A stretch of 64,000 nucleotides of DNA from NCBI GenBank assembly GCA_030704615.1, contig CM060733.1:27716001-27780000 (forward strand), written 5' to 3'. Below the pieces are notes generated by a model. That model worked only from the letters and a program-made list of their open reading frames with translations, did not search any database and was not told the origin of the DNA. Origin of the DNA: Takakia lepidozioides. Its lineage: Eukaryota > Streptophyta > Takakiopsida > Takakiales > Takakiaceae. A program made the position numbers and the translations under genes. Below are positions 45,719 through 58,038 of this stretch, one piece after another. Position 1 is the first letter of the stretch, and the number at the start of each line of letters is the position of its first letter.

Positions 45719-45746
45719 CCCCCCCCCCCCCCCCCCCCCCCCCCCC
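45719..45746. repeat. Homopolymer of 28 C (G on the NMD3 strand)
   Basis: Uninterrupted run of 28 C on the plus strand, about 300 bp upstream of the NMD3 start. On the NMD3 coding strand this is a G tract able to form G-quadruplex or triplex structures; its exact length is unreliable in any sequencing technology. Confidence 0.95.
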
Positions 45747-45769
45747 ACCATCTTCCTCAACCTGAGACC

Positions 45770-46040
45770 AGATGAATGTCCTCTTGGATGGATAGGCAGA
45801 ACACTGGTAGATGAATGAATGCATCACGGATGTGCCAGACAGACGGGCACGAAAAACAAATTGCATTTTAGTCCATTGATTCTACGTGATGTAAATTTAA
45901 ATGGATGAATAGAAAACATTCACGGCAATGATGAAAATGGATTGAGGAAGCTCAACGATGTCCGTACTCTGGATGGATGTGAACCCCTTTAGACGGATGA
46001 ATTCTAGATGAATGAGCAGTGGATGGATGATGGAAATGAA
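45770..46040. repeat. Imperfect GGATGAAT / GGATG-rich stretch
   Basis: GATGAAT, GGATGGAT and similar variants recur many times (for example near 45772, 45788, 45809, 45902, 45972, 45993, 46008, 46021) without strict periodicity. It lies between NMD3 and the YIPF-like gene and probably includes the NMD3 promoter. Confidence 0.6.
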
Positions 46041-47628
46041 TTTAGAAAAACCCTCTTCTTCGATTACTGTGTGGGAAAGACGGATCGGTGGTGGGAAGGG
46101 AGAGAGAACGAGGAAGACGAGCTCGGGGATGGGGCTTCTGTATTAATCGAGTGCATCCACGAGTCGTCAGAGGAGGATTGCCAGTGTGAAGGGAAGATCT
46201 TGAGGGATCTGAGATGTCAAACGGATACACCAGCCTCGGATCTGAAGCTGTTTCTGGATCTGTGCCTGTACGTTCTTTATGTCCCTTCCATGTCCGGTCG
46301 ATTGGAGTATCAATGCTTATAGGCGTCGGGGAGGTGTAGATCAAGATGTTTTGAGCGATTGTGATGCGGAGAGTTTAGTTGTTTGGTAATGTTATTTCAA
46401 GTAGAACTGGAATGCGACTAGAGACAAGAAGAGAACAGAAGGGAGAGATGGAAAAAAATTCGGCGGTAAGCGATAGGAAGCAGAAATAAAATGTAATGGT
46501 ACTTTAGCAGACAAGGCTAGGCTTGGTTTAGACTTGGCTTCAATGCGAGGAAGGAAGGGATCACTGCAAGGTGGAAAATAGCCAGATGGATGATTCTGGT
46601 TTTGGAGTGAGAAAAATGGAGTAAATGCGTAAGAAGCATGTGCAGGTCAACTAGAAACACAAAACTAGGCGTGCGTGTGAAGGAAGATCGATGGCTCGAA
46701 TATGAGGGCCAGCTGAATAGGTTCCACTCTGTGGAGAGACAAGAGAACGTCCATGGAAAGTTCAAAGAGCTTATGGGACAAGAGAAAGAAAGAAACAAGA
46801 AAGAGAGAGGGGTCCTTCTCAAGGAGAGAGAGAGAGAGAGAGAGAATCTACGGTACTGCACATCGTGTGTCACTAATTTTATCTTGGCTATTCTCATTGC
46901 CATGCAGTTTGTTGAAAAATTCCATTTATTGCCTGTATTGCAAATTTCCAGCACTCTAGAAGGTCTAGATTAAGGGACATCTCTCTATTCCATCACATCT
47001 CGCAAGTTCTTGTTAATTCCTCCGTGGAGGTGCATACTTTGGAAGTTATATGCTTTTCCAGTTGACTGTAGATCTCTGTGCCAAAAGGTAGGTTCCGTAC
47101 TTTCCAAATGTTGATCTCATCACCTGTTGAGTACAGACTCCAATTTGCTGTCTGTTACTTGTGAAGTCTTGGACCTGCCTGTTGTCCACAGGTCTAAAGA
47201 GTACATCATCATTCTCTGTCCCTCTCCCTTTCTAGAGACATTGCTTGTTGGCTATCAGACTTGCACCAGGGTTAGCTGAAGGGGGATGGAAAGACAGAGG
47301 GAAAAGACAATTTTCTTACTGGATTGTTTATGCAGATTGCAGCAGGTCCAGATCATGTGCTTCAGTTCCAAGGTTCTTCCCCCCTTCTCTCCCTCGTCCT
47401 CTCTCTTTTCTGTGTCATGTCTTAGCTGTGACTTGAGATAGATGCAAGAAATTGCTAACTGAGGTGTCTTCACAGTAGAGGAAGCCGCACATGGAAGCAA
47501 GGATTGCAGTACTTTTTGATGGATGCAATGCATCTTTCCTCACTTAGGGGCTTGTCATTGTCAATTGGATGGTTCTTGACTGACAGGTTTGTCTATTGAA
47601 GTCTTCATGCTCATCTGGTCATGTGCAG
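46041..47628. other. Upstream flank of the YIPF-like gene; its first exon must be here but is not located
   Basis: Includes a GA-microsatellite near 46830-46846 and a 50 bp segment (about 46756-46805) also found in a catalase intron (55129-55178). The next exon at 47629 needs one coding base from an upstream exon. I could not pick that exon with confidence; frames at 46008-46322 and 46638-46973 show no family resemblance. Confidence 0.4.
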
Positions 47629-49875
47629 ATTCAAACCTACAAACATTTCCCCCAGGTGACACACGAGGCAAGGTTGCAGGCTCATTTCTGCCTCCTCGCG
47701 ATGCCGATGGTATGCAGTCCTTTAGTGTCAGTGACAGTCAAGTGACATGTGCAGTCCTATAGGATCTTGGGAAGGCAGCACCATGACATTGCTTTTGAGG
47801 ACAATTAGCTTTCCGGCATATTTGGTATAGATTTTGGTTCATAAGCAAGTCTGAGAATAATTCGAGGAAGAGCATAGAGGCTGGTGGTTCTATGATGTTC
47901 TCGTCAAATATCTCATTGAAACTCGTTTGGCTGAGGGTGTTATTGCCCAGTGCCACTCATGTTTTTCTTGTTAGGGCTTTCTCTCCATCTAACCGACCAT
48001 GGGTTTACGCCGCTAAGGTGATGGCAACCTATGTTTCATGAACAAATCCCTCTCTGGATTGCTTTCTGTTGCTCCTCACTGTGCTATGTGTCCCGTATGC
48101 CCTTTGTGTCTGCAGACACAATAGAACTCTTACTTCTCTTCTTTTTCTGTCTCACACTACATGATGGGGTTTGGTCATGGAAGAGCAGATTCATTCTCTA
48201 AGCCAGGTCCAGGAAGTCAAGGAGTGGGATCAACAGCACCAGCAGGGTGGCAGAGCTACTTCAGTGTGCTGTCTTACCGGCCCTACTTCAATGTGGACAC
48301 AGCTGATGTGCTGGAGCGAATTCGAGACTCGCTTTTCCCCTTCAAGGGTGACTTCATTGAAAAGACAAGCCACAATCCTGACATGTAAGTCTTGTGAATA
48401 CACTCTTTTTTTCAAATTGAGCCTTCAAGACTATGAGTAAGCTTTGTCATCCAGATTCTTTTTATCGTGGTTAGTGAACTCCTTTCTTCTCCAACTTGGC
48501 TTTTAAGACCACGTCAAGGGGAGAGCATTACAATGGTGACCTTCCAGACTTTATGTTGTGCGTCCATTCAAGCTTATGCTGACAAACATTTTGAATTAAC
48601 TTGCAGGTATGGTCCCTTTTGGGTTTGCTCTACACTGGTGTTTGTGACTGCAGCATTGGGGAACTTTGCAGCCTATTTGTCCCACAAGACCAGTGCTGGG
48701 GGCAGTGAAGCGTGGCATTATGACATTAACAAGGTGTCCTGGGCAGCAGCCATGTTCTATGGCTATGTGGGGGTGATACCGTTGGCCCTCTACTTCCTCC
48801 TAAAGTACTTGGGTGTTGTTTCTGGGCTTATCCAGCTCTGGTGTTTGTACGGCTACTCTCTCTTTGTCTTCATCCCAGCCTCGGTGAGACCTCCTGGTCA
48901 TGTAGTCAAATTTGAGTCTTCTGGTATGCTGGCAACCTAGCTTTCAAAATAATCTTGGTTTCCTGTTTGGTGGATATGTGTGTGTGTGTGTGTGTGTGTG
49001 TGGGGCGAAAGAGACAACAGAAAGAAAGAAGGAAATTGTAGAATGTCAGCGGGAAGCCACAAGAAAGCAGTGTGAGAGAGAGGGAGAGGAGAGAGAGGAT
49101 ATAATTGCTGTAGCCTAGTGGCCATAGGATTTGGATTGAGAAAGAGGAGGGTTGAGAATTGAGGAGAGGGAACAGCACTGGGGTATCACCTTCACTGAAG
49201 TCTGCCCAGGTGAGGCAGAGAGAAAGAAGGAATGAACGGAGTTAATTATGTCTTGGGCAGGCCCAAGAACACCACTGTAGAACCACAGGCAAGAGTGAGA
49301 GAGCACAAGAGACAGACAGACAGGCAGAAAGTTGCATGTACACTACTGTAATCAATCAACTCAAGCACAGAGGGAGTGCAAGGAAAGAAAAGAGAAGTTG
49401 CAATCTGTCTCCCCCAACTTCTCTCTTTCTTGTATCTTCCCATCTCTTCTGCACCCCTTTTACTCATGTCTAACCCTTTCTTTCCCAATTGCTTGAATTT
49501 TGTTCTGCCTGGACATAGTTGCTGAGCATTCTGTGATCTTGGGTCTTTCTCTCTCTCTACTGTGTCCCTTATTTTTGTATAGCAGGCATATACAACTGAT
49601 TCTACCGTAGGAAATTTGACACAGTTGCTTGTGGTGGCTGTCAGTTCTTGTCAGTTGCACCGTGGGATATCATGAGGTGGGTGGTGGTGGGAGTGGCCGC
49701 TCTTATGTCGGCAGCCTTTTTAGCCATCAACATCCGAAGCCACATCAAGACTGCAAGCGAAAGATGGGTTTTAATTGTCACAGGCTCAGCACTAGTGCAG
49801 TTGGGGTTGGGACTAGTGCTCAAGTTGTACTTTTTCACTTTTTTCTATCATGATACAATTAAAATTCCTCTTTAG
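47629..49875 (+). CDS. YIPF1/YIPF2-like Golgi membrane protein, four exons placed (5' end missing)
   Basis: Yip1-domain proteins are five-pass membrane proteins of the Golgi/ER that work with Rab GTPases in vesicle traffic. Exons: 47629-47709 (encodes SNLQTFPPGDTRGKVAGSFL, typical of plant members), 48189-48384, 48607-48883 and 49645-49875; phases agree at every junction. Key features are GWQSYFSVLSYRPYFNVDT and DSLFPFKGDFIEK, with NPDMYGPFW spanning the second and third placed exons. Five hydrophobic segments follow, starting at FWVCSTLVFVTAALGNF, WAAAMFYGYVGVIPLALYF, LWCLYGYSLFVFIPAS, MRWVVVGVAALMSAAFLAI and IVTGSALVQLGLGLVLKLYF. The stop is at 49873-49875. The 48189 acceptor has an alternative three bases upstream. 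The first exon with the ATG is not identified. Confidence 0.87.
48977..49002. repeat. TG dinucleotide microsatellite in a YIPF-like gene intron
   Basis: About 12 TG units in the intron 48884-49644, followed by purine-rich AGAAAGAA and GAGAGA stretches up to 49100. Confidence 0.9.
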
Positions 49876-50534
49876 TTTATGAGCAATGTTAACATTTTTT
49901 TTTTGTATATTCTTGTGTACCTGTATGTTTTGGTCTGGATGAATGTTTTGGGTTGTTTTGAGTGATTCTCAAGTGGCACAGACTAGAAGGGAGGAGGTGG
50001 AGAGGTGGAGCCTCACATCAAAATATGGCTGTAGATTGCAGCTGATGTTCAATATCTAGTCCCACATACGTTTATGGTGTGGATCACTTTTCCCTCCCCT
50101 CCATTCCTTATGCATCATTTCTTGGTCAAAAAAACTGGCAATGACCTTGCAAGATTGGTTCACATTTGTGTTGCAAGACAATAGAGAGTAGCAAATCTTG
50201 AAAATGAAGCTGTTGGAAGTCGCTCAATTTTACATGTATGCATGATCAGTAAAACTCATGACTCAGTCAGAGTTTTCTTTTCCTAATTTACTTTTCTCAA
50301 AGGAGTCTCTAAAAGTATATAGGCTATTTGTACAATTCCTTCACCTCCTCTGCACTACACACCTTGTGGAACTTGCAACTTGTACGACTAGTATTTCCAA
50401 AACTGCTCAAATGACAATTCCCCTGTCAAGTGACTGCTCTGCCTTCTCCCACTCTTTGCAGGCCACCCCCTGCACTTGGTTGTCAAGATTTTTCCAAAAT
50501 GTACCCCATGAAAGTTGTGGCTAATGTACAGCTC
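49876..50534. other. Intergenic region between convergent YIPF-like and catalase genes
   Basis: 3' flanks of both genes. No coding resemblance; a T-run at about 49896-49904 lies downstream of the YIPF-like stop. Confidence 0.5.
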
Positions 50535-53500
50535 TTACATTGCAGACATTGTGTTAACTTGAGATGAGAGCCTCTGCCCCAAGATCTTGTCAGCCTGTCC
50601 ACAGCATATCTCAACACGTGTGAGAGAATGTACTCATAAGACGTTGTTTGTCATAGCCTTGTGGCCATCGACCCCGCGCTCAAACTGAGTGGAACACGTG
50701 AGAGAGAGAGAGAGAGACATACACATATGACCCTACTTTAGCCCAAGCATTGGCGGTAGTAATATCAAGCTTAGATTGTGGTATAACTCAGATATGCCAC
50801 GTGTTTATCAGCGAAATTGTGAAAAGGGAACATCCCCATATACCTGAGACCAGTAAGAGAGCCAAACACTTCGAATCTCACGAGTCACTCTCGGGTCTGC
50901 CAGGAATTGCGCAAAGCGCTTGATGAAACGCTCTTGCCTGGAGTTCAAGCAACCCAGTCAGATTCACACCCCCAAAGGCTATCATAAAAATCCTTCTGAA
51001 AAAGTGGGTGATGAGTCAACATTCAACCATTATTTCTAGTGCACATCATGTTGCATGCTTTGTCAAGTATTCAGACAACAGCACAAGGAGATGCCCCAGA
51101 CAGCAAAAGACTTCAATTCAATCAAGGGTCTATCAAACTTCTAAAAACAAATTAAATATATACCACTACCCAGGGCCCAGTAGACATCAAACATAGTGAA
51201 AGATCTGACAACATCCCAAACAGGTGATCTCACAAGCACAAACTCTAGAACCATGATGAGCATGGGATTTGGTTAAAAAAGCCACACACTGAGATACACA
51301 CACAGATGACCGAGATATAGAGATGCTTAACCCTTGCCTTGTAAGGGGAACCTGTGCACAGACCTGTCAGGAGGCCATGAGCGGATGCGTTCACCAGGCT
51401 GCTTGAAGTTGTTCTCTTTTGCAATCACAGTCTGTCATTTCAACACCACAAATACATGAAAAAAACCATTCTTCACATACTAGGTATGAGGAGGTAATTA
51501 CATACACTAATTGTCTACTGTTGGAACAGACATGTACCCCTGAAGTGGCACAGTTGAGCTGCCAAAGAGACAGCCTTAGAAACGGTCTCAATAGTAAGAA
51601 ACAGTATGTCTCTACATACAGTGAGGAGGTCGTGACATTGGGGAAATCTCAATGCTGAAAAGATCCCAGGTCCCGGTCCTCGATGTCAACTCAACAACGA
51701 TTCCTTCTTACTGAAAGTCCATGAGCTTCAAAGTTGGAACTAATACTAAAATCTCAACATTGCTGAAGCCCACATGTGCCTCAAGATAACCCATGTGTAG
51801 AGAATATGTACACATGCTACTTACAGGTTCCCTTCAATTCAATTTTACACAGTTTTTCAAGTCCTTCTGCAACAATCATTCCCAGAAACAACAGCAAACA
51901 TGTGGCCCATTATGATTTAGTCACTCAAACCAGTTCAGAGAATGGAAAGTGGGATACTGATCTGCAATACCTTCTCCCTGGGCCCTCTCAGTGCTGATTG
52001 GGGGATGGGGACACGTTCACTGTGACGCACTGGGTCAAAGCGCGACGGGAAGTAGTTCACCTGCCCATACCAAGACAGACACCCAACTTGTAATTCTGCC
52101 ACAAAACAGGACTTCCCCCTAAATTCAACAACATTGAACCCATTGGGAACATATTTCTCTTGGCACTACCACAACTGCATCACAAGTATAAGCCACTTCA
52201 AGGTTTTCCTTAGTGACGAACTGCCCGGAAACTGAGTTCTTTAACTTTAGTGGGTTATCGGAACAAGATGTTGGTCTTCCAACGCAAATAAGAATATAAA
52301 ACTCTTCAGCTCCCTCTATGTCAGTTCAGAAAAAAACTTCAATCTAGCCACCACACCATCAATGTATCAAATGTTTCACGTCCATCATCATCTACAACAT
52401 TGCACATAGAGTACTTGATTGCAGTTCTGGGTGTGCCTAACTTGACAAAAGTCCAGAGTCTAAAGGAGCTCGAAGCTATGCACAAGTATCCAAGCTCACG
52501 TAATAGCCAACCTTCGACTGCTGTAATCAAGGATGTGAACTATTGTGACAGTGATATGTCGACATACTTCTATGATTACATAGATTCATTCAAAAAGTTG
52601 CAACAGAGAAGTGAGGAGCACCTCTTCGTCACGATGCATCGTGTTCATGAAGCCCTCATGATGGTTGTTATGATGTGCACACTTGGGTGCATTGACTGGC
52701 AGCATTAGGTAGTTGGGGCCCAGGCGATGACGCTGTGTGTCAGAGTAAGAAAAGATGCGGGTCTGGAACATCTTGTCATCTGTGTAGTAGATGCCTGGCA
52801 CTATCACGCCTGGGCAAAAAGCCAGCTGCTCATTCTCAGCAAAAAAGTTATCGATGTTCTTGTTGAGCACCATTCTGCCAACAGGCTGCACAGAATACCA
52901 TATAAATACCCTTCCAATGCGCATACTCTAAGTTAATCTTTTGCAACCCGCAGATGCTGTGTCCAATTTAAACTGTCCAGAGCTCTGACAGCAAGAGGTC
53001 TTTTTTTAGTCCTTCACTACCGTTAAGAAAGTCATATATTTGGCTACTACCTTCCAGTGTTAAGTATACCTATCCATGTGTGAAGATTCTGCAGCGAACC
53101 TGCTCCTGCTTTTGATCCAAAAAAGATCCAAAAACTGCAATGATCAATGATCCAACTAAGCTTATGTAGTACACACTCCAGAGCAATGAGAGCTTAAGGC
53201 GAAGGAGACACACCTGCAGGGGGAACCTATCTTCTGGCCAAATCTTGGTGTCATCAAGAGGGTCGAAGTCAAACTTATCCTCGTCAGCTGGATTCATCGT
53301 TTGGATGTATAGCTTCCACTCAGGCAAGTTGCTTGCAGCAATTGAATCAAACAAGTCCTTGGTGGCATGGCTGTGATTTGTACCGCCAACCACCACAGCC
53401 TCCTCATCCAGCAAAAATTTTACGCCGCAGGTAGGTTTCCAGTGGAACTTGACCCAAGTTTCTTTTCCCTCTTTGGTGAGCAGCTGCATGATGTCACACA

Positions 53501-56500
53501 ACCCAGTAATTTGAAGTAGATGATATGGAAGGCTGGACCCAGTATACATGGCATTATTCCTTTAATTGATCTTACAGTTACTCCACTAGGTACAGTTCCC
53601 CTCTACCAACAAGCTGTGGCAGGCAAGCATATACTAAAAGAGACTATTGATTATGCTCAAAGGCTGTCGCATGTATCTCCGAAGAGCATCATTCCAGAGC
53701 ACAGGTCTGTGATGCAGATCAATGCAAAAGAAAGAGAAACAAGACGACTTTTAAGACCCATAAAACATATTCTCATAGCATTGCATTCCGCAACCAATTG
53801 CAGGTTGACAGACTCAAATTGAGACTTCAGAGTTTCTTAAGAACAAGAGAATGTACATTGAGAAAGTAAGACTGAAGGGAATTACACCAATTAATAGCAA
53901 ACAAGGCAAGATTGATAGCTGACCATGAAAGCATGGACACCAAAGCCTTCCATGTGACGATAGTCAGAGGGGATGCCCCAATCATCAAAAAGCCAAGTGA
54001 ACATGTGGCACGACTCAGGGACGTGTGAAAAGAAGTCCATGATGCGCCAAGGTTCCTGAATATGTGTCCTGGGGTTGGGCTTCAAGGCATGGATCATGTC
54101 CGGAAACTGCATCCACCAACATCCACACACCACAAGTGCAAACAATCAATTGAAAACAATCCTTTCCATCCCATGCCACCAATAGTCTGAAAAATTTGAA
54201 GACAGCATTCATAAGGATCCAAAATGAGGGAGTTGACTGAGTCAAATACATCTGCCAAAAATCTGAGCGAGCAGTTGGGTTCAACTTACAAAACCCCTGT
54301 TGGCTTGGCAAAAACAGAACCCTCCACTGTTTGCATTGTGACAAATTTTGTGAGAAACATACAAACTTGTGAAGCCCATATCATCAAGAAGATCGCATAA
54401 TCCAACATTTTCCAATCAGTCTCCCCCACTGTTTAATTCTCGACAGACCTTACTCAGCTCCAACTGCAAAAAGGAATACTTAAAAATCCAAGATTATGGA
54501 AGAATAACTCTTACCTTCATGCCATCCCGGATGAAGAATACAGGGATATTGTTCCCGACCAGATCAAAGTTTCCTTCTCTTGTGTAGAATTTGACAGCAA
54601 AGCCTCTCGGATCTCGAAGAGTCTCAGGACTGCCACGCTCATGAATGACAGTGGAGAAGCGCACAATCAAAGGTGTCTGCACACCTGGAGCCCTTAGAAA
54701 GTCGGCACAAGTGAGATGTGACACATCATGCGTCACCTCAAAGAAGCCCTTGGCACCGGCTCCTCGAGCATGGACCACTCTCTCCGGAATACGCTCTCTG
54801 TCAAACTGAGCAAGTTTCTCCACCAAATGATAGTCCTCCAAAAGCACAGGGCCTGACAGACGCATTGCTCATTGTCCACGTTAGCCTTCTTCTCCAAGTT
54901 AAGAGTCTTGCATTGGAATCCAGGAAATAAGGCAATTGAATGGAATGCAAGGACCTTGAATGCCCAATGTTGCATCTTTTCCCTCCCTGGGTATTAATAA
55001 GCATGATTGCTGCTATTGACAGAAAAAATCTTTACTAATCACTATTCCTGTCAGCAACTACTCCTCAATCATCTACCATTCCAATACCTCCTGATAAGAA
55101 AGGAAATGTCTTTATAACGTCCGTGTGAAGCTCAAAGAGCTTATGGGACAAGAGGAAGAGAGAAACAAGAAAGAGAGGGGCAACAAACAGCCCAAAAGCA
55201 ACTAAAGCTCAAGGGATTGTCTAAGAGTCAACGCTTCATGCAGGTAAGCTGCCAAGCATTTCTGATCCTCGTAATGGAAGACCTCCATGACAGATTGAGT
55301 GTCGGAATAGACAGTTGAATCTCCCACGGATCTCATAGTCTAAAGGGCAGTGAAAGAAGAAATGTTCTTTCAGTTTTCCTTCAGTTCCCAGTGCAAGTGG
55401 GGCATGGTCGGTCATCACGTTGCAGATTTTCCCACCTACCAGTCTCTATCCTCAGACTTAGGCTACGACAAACAACGTCTTATGAGTACAATCTATCCTC
55501 AGACTTAGGCGGAAAACTTCCCTGAACTTGTTTCCAGTCTGTGACATGGGGGAGGACATCATGGATGACCTCAAGGGGTCTACCCACTCTCGGCACTAGA
55601 CTGACATTTAAAACTCAGGGCGGGAAGCATACCTTTAAACAGTAAACAGAACCAGAGAGGAAAGGGAGAGTGCAATTGCCGTTGTGTGGGCAACCTGAAG
55701 ACAATATTCATTTTCCAATTCATTGTTGAGGGTTCTCTCACCAGAGAGACACTCTCTTCAACTCTATCAAGGGAATTGTGCCTGTGCCTCTCTTTACCAA
55801 CTTTGAAAGTCTCGAGGCTGAGCCAAAAGCCCTGCCCTTTTGGGGCCCAGTTATTGGGCAAACCACACAGCAGGTTGATGCTTGTGTAAAGGGATATCTA
55901 GAGGATATCTGGAAAACCCGGATCATTTGTTTATTCCAGTAGATCACACACATCCGATTGATGATTGTGTGAAGGGATTTGAAGAGGAAATCAGGAACAC
56001 CTGAACCAATTTTTTATACCAAGGTAAGTCCCACTGCTAGAGTGAGCCCAGGTAGTGTCTGTTCCCTCTTGTTCTGTCCAAAAGTGGGAACCGGGTCTAT
56101 GGCCAACAGGCTATGGAAAACAATGTCACATGAGTACATTCTGTCTCTCCGTCTCTCTCTTTCTTATCAAGTTTGCTACAGCACACAATGCCTTATGTGC
56201 ACATGCTTTCTTATGCTCGGGTGTCCCACTTCTTTGAGGGCAATGGAATCTCCATTGCCTCTGGTGCCACAAAATATGGAGGGGGTGGATATTGCATCCA
56301 AACAGGACCGCAAAGGATGCATCAGAGAACTTATGGAACTGCACGTCAGGTGGACATGGAAACCAGCCACTCCAACAGCAAACTTCTGGAGACATTCTTG
56401 GTTCTCCGTGACAATACGATCTGGCGGCCTCCGCACACCTCTGTTCATCAACTTTCAAAATCTCGAGGCTGAGCCTAAAACCGTGGCCCTGGTGATGAGA

Positions 56501-57421
56501 ATACCCCGGACATTGTATCAGAAAAAGGATTGTCTTCAGGCCACCCACACATCGGGTATTGACAAATCTCCTTTTCCTTTCTGCATCTGTTTACTGTTCA
56601 AAGACTCCCCGCCCTGAGTTTAAATTTCAGTCTAGTGCAGAGGTAGGCCCTTCAGTTCATCCTTAAGGTCCTCACCCATGCCACAAAGTGGAGAGAGAGA
56701 AATGAATGAAATGGAGAGAGAGAGAGATTTACCTCGAGCGCCGACAGTGAGAGACGAGTTGTTGTTCCATACAGGCGCACCCTGGTTTGTGGTCCAAAAG
56801 GGAGCATCATATCCACTGGACGGCCGGAACTGGAAATGGCAGCCCCCACCAGTGCAAGAATCATGCAAGAACACTATGTCAAAACTTTTGATGTTTCCCG
56901 TCACAACAACTTAAATCTCTCAAAATTCAGGAGCTAACAGATCAAGCATTCTTTTGACTTTCTATTTGAGAATTGTGCATGAAAGTGTCTTTGAATTGAT
57001 GCACCGTTGGGCTTCAAAGCACTGGGCCACCAACACCTACCGTGCCTACCCAGTCCTGAGTCAACACCCAAATCATTTTTTTGCCAATTCCCTTTCCTTC
57101 TCCTTACCTTGATCCTTCAACTGAAGACCTCCCACACTCCAGAAAACAGAAAAAGTCAAACCAAGTAAAACACAGAAAACAGTCCTGACAAGCAAGTCCA
57201 TTCAACCCACACTCAAGGAGATGTAAAACCCCAGATGACTTCCGAGTACAAGAGAAAGGCAAGTGGAAAGAAAAACACATTACAGAGACATGAGGAGATA
57301 TGTAAAATAAAATGAGATCATAATTTCCAATAAATTTTATAGGAAGCCTGCTGCACATGTAAATCAGAAAAACAGAAAAGGTGGAGAATTATGATCCCAG
57401 TCGTACCTTGTATGGATCCAT
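50535..57421 (-). CDS. CAT: Catalase, ten exons, 492 aa
   Basis: Peroxisomal haem enzyme that splits hydrogen peroxide to water and oxygen. Coding exons in transcript order: 57407-57421, 56733-56829, 54515-54852, 53924-54106, 53214-53483, 52622-52885, 51971-52060, 51364-51431, 50844-50937, 50535-50594. They sum to 1479 nt (492 codons plus stop), the usual plant catalase length. All introns are GT...AG and phases agree. Seen: [20 protein letters not shown]; the catalytic His in [13 protein letters not shown]; the catalytic Asn in [22 protein letters not shown]; and the proximal haem Tyr in [29 protein letters not shown] lies in exon 7. The C-terminus carries GQRL at the -13 to -11 place where plant catalases have QKL, the internal peroxisomal signal, and ends [10 protein letters not shown]. 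The 1.88 kb second intron is filled with repeats; the ninth contains a repeat fragment. No indels. Confidence 0.96.
50620..50715 (+). repeat. Interspersed repeat family, partial copy D (catalase intron 9)
   Basis: GTACTCATAAGACGTTGTTTG, a CCTTGTGGCCATCGACCC segment and GAGTGGAAC match the first third of copy B, followed by a GA microsatellite. It lies within intron 50595-50843. Confidence 0.75.
55236..55440 (-). pseudogene. LINE fragment with reverse-transcriptase zinc-binding region, in catalase intron 2
   Basis: The minus strand encodes [20 protein letters not shown], resembling the EHLFFHCP motif of the zf-RVT region downstream of plant LINE reverse transcriptases. A preceding Cys pair is degenerate. 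It is a short fragment inside an intron and is not expected to be translated. Confidence 0.5.
55432..56150 (-). repeat. Interspersed repeat family, copies C and E in catalase intron 2
   Basis: On the minus strand 56150-55790 gives, in order, the GTACTCAT, GTTGGCCATAGACCCGG, GGGCTCACTCTAGCAGTGGG, ACTTACCTTGGTA, TTTTCCAGATATCCTCTAGA, CATCAACCTGCTGTGTGG and GGGCCCCAAAAGGG blocks of copies A and B. A separate piece at 55440-55500 repeats the GTACTCATAAGACGTTGTTTG block. A further segment with TCTCGAGGCTGAGCC occurs at 55810-55824 and again at 56461-56475, so the intron holds nested or tandem insertions. Confidence 0.75.
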
Positions 57422-58038
57422 GATCACCAAAATTCATTCACGACCCCAAAATTCCACATGCACACGAACAGGAGAACAACCGATCGCTGAGATCCCAGCT
57501 GAGAGAAACAGGAACACACAAAAGAGTCCCCTGAGCAAGCGATCCGCGCTAACTAATTCTGCCAGCCCCTGCATGCTCCCCAGCAATTCCTTCCAGAGAG
57601 GCACCACGACCAAGTCGTTTATTCTACCCGTAAGAAAAAGTTAAGGCACACTCTTGTGAATGTTACCATTATCAGTCTATTCATCCGACGACCTTTGGCT
57701 GTCTGACTGGACTCACCAGCCACTTGGCAGTCTTCGGATCGACATAACAGACACTTGGTAGCGGTGGCCAGCTGAAATTAGAATGCAAAACACCACCATA
57801 CCCCATCTTTGACCACCGACTCCCATGCATATATGTTGAAACCCTGTAAGACTTTATTTACAACATGTACAATGGGTGAACATGCATACGACGAGAAGTT
57901 CCAAAAAAAGGGGGGGGGGGGGAGGGCCGGAGAGGAACAAGAAACAAGAGAAGAAAACAAAAAGCTATAATAAACTACTCGGCTAGAGAAGAAAACAAAA
58001 TCTATAGTAAGCTACTCAACCAGCGACGAAAATAGAAG
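57422..58038. other. Catalase promoter side; G homopolymer; no gene recognised
   Basis: Region upstream of the catalase ATG. A GGGGGGGGGGGGAGGG run lies at about 57909-57924. The motif GAGAAGAAAACAAAA...CTATA(A/G)TAA(A/G)CTACTC is repeated at about 57949-57978 and 57986-58016. Confidence 0.5.
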
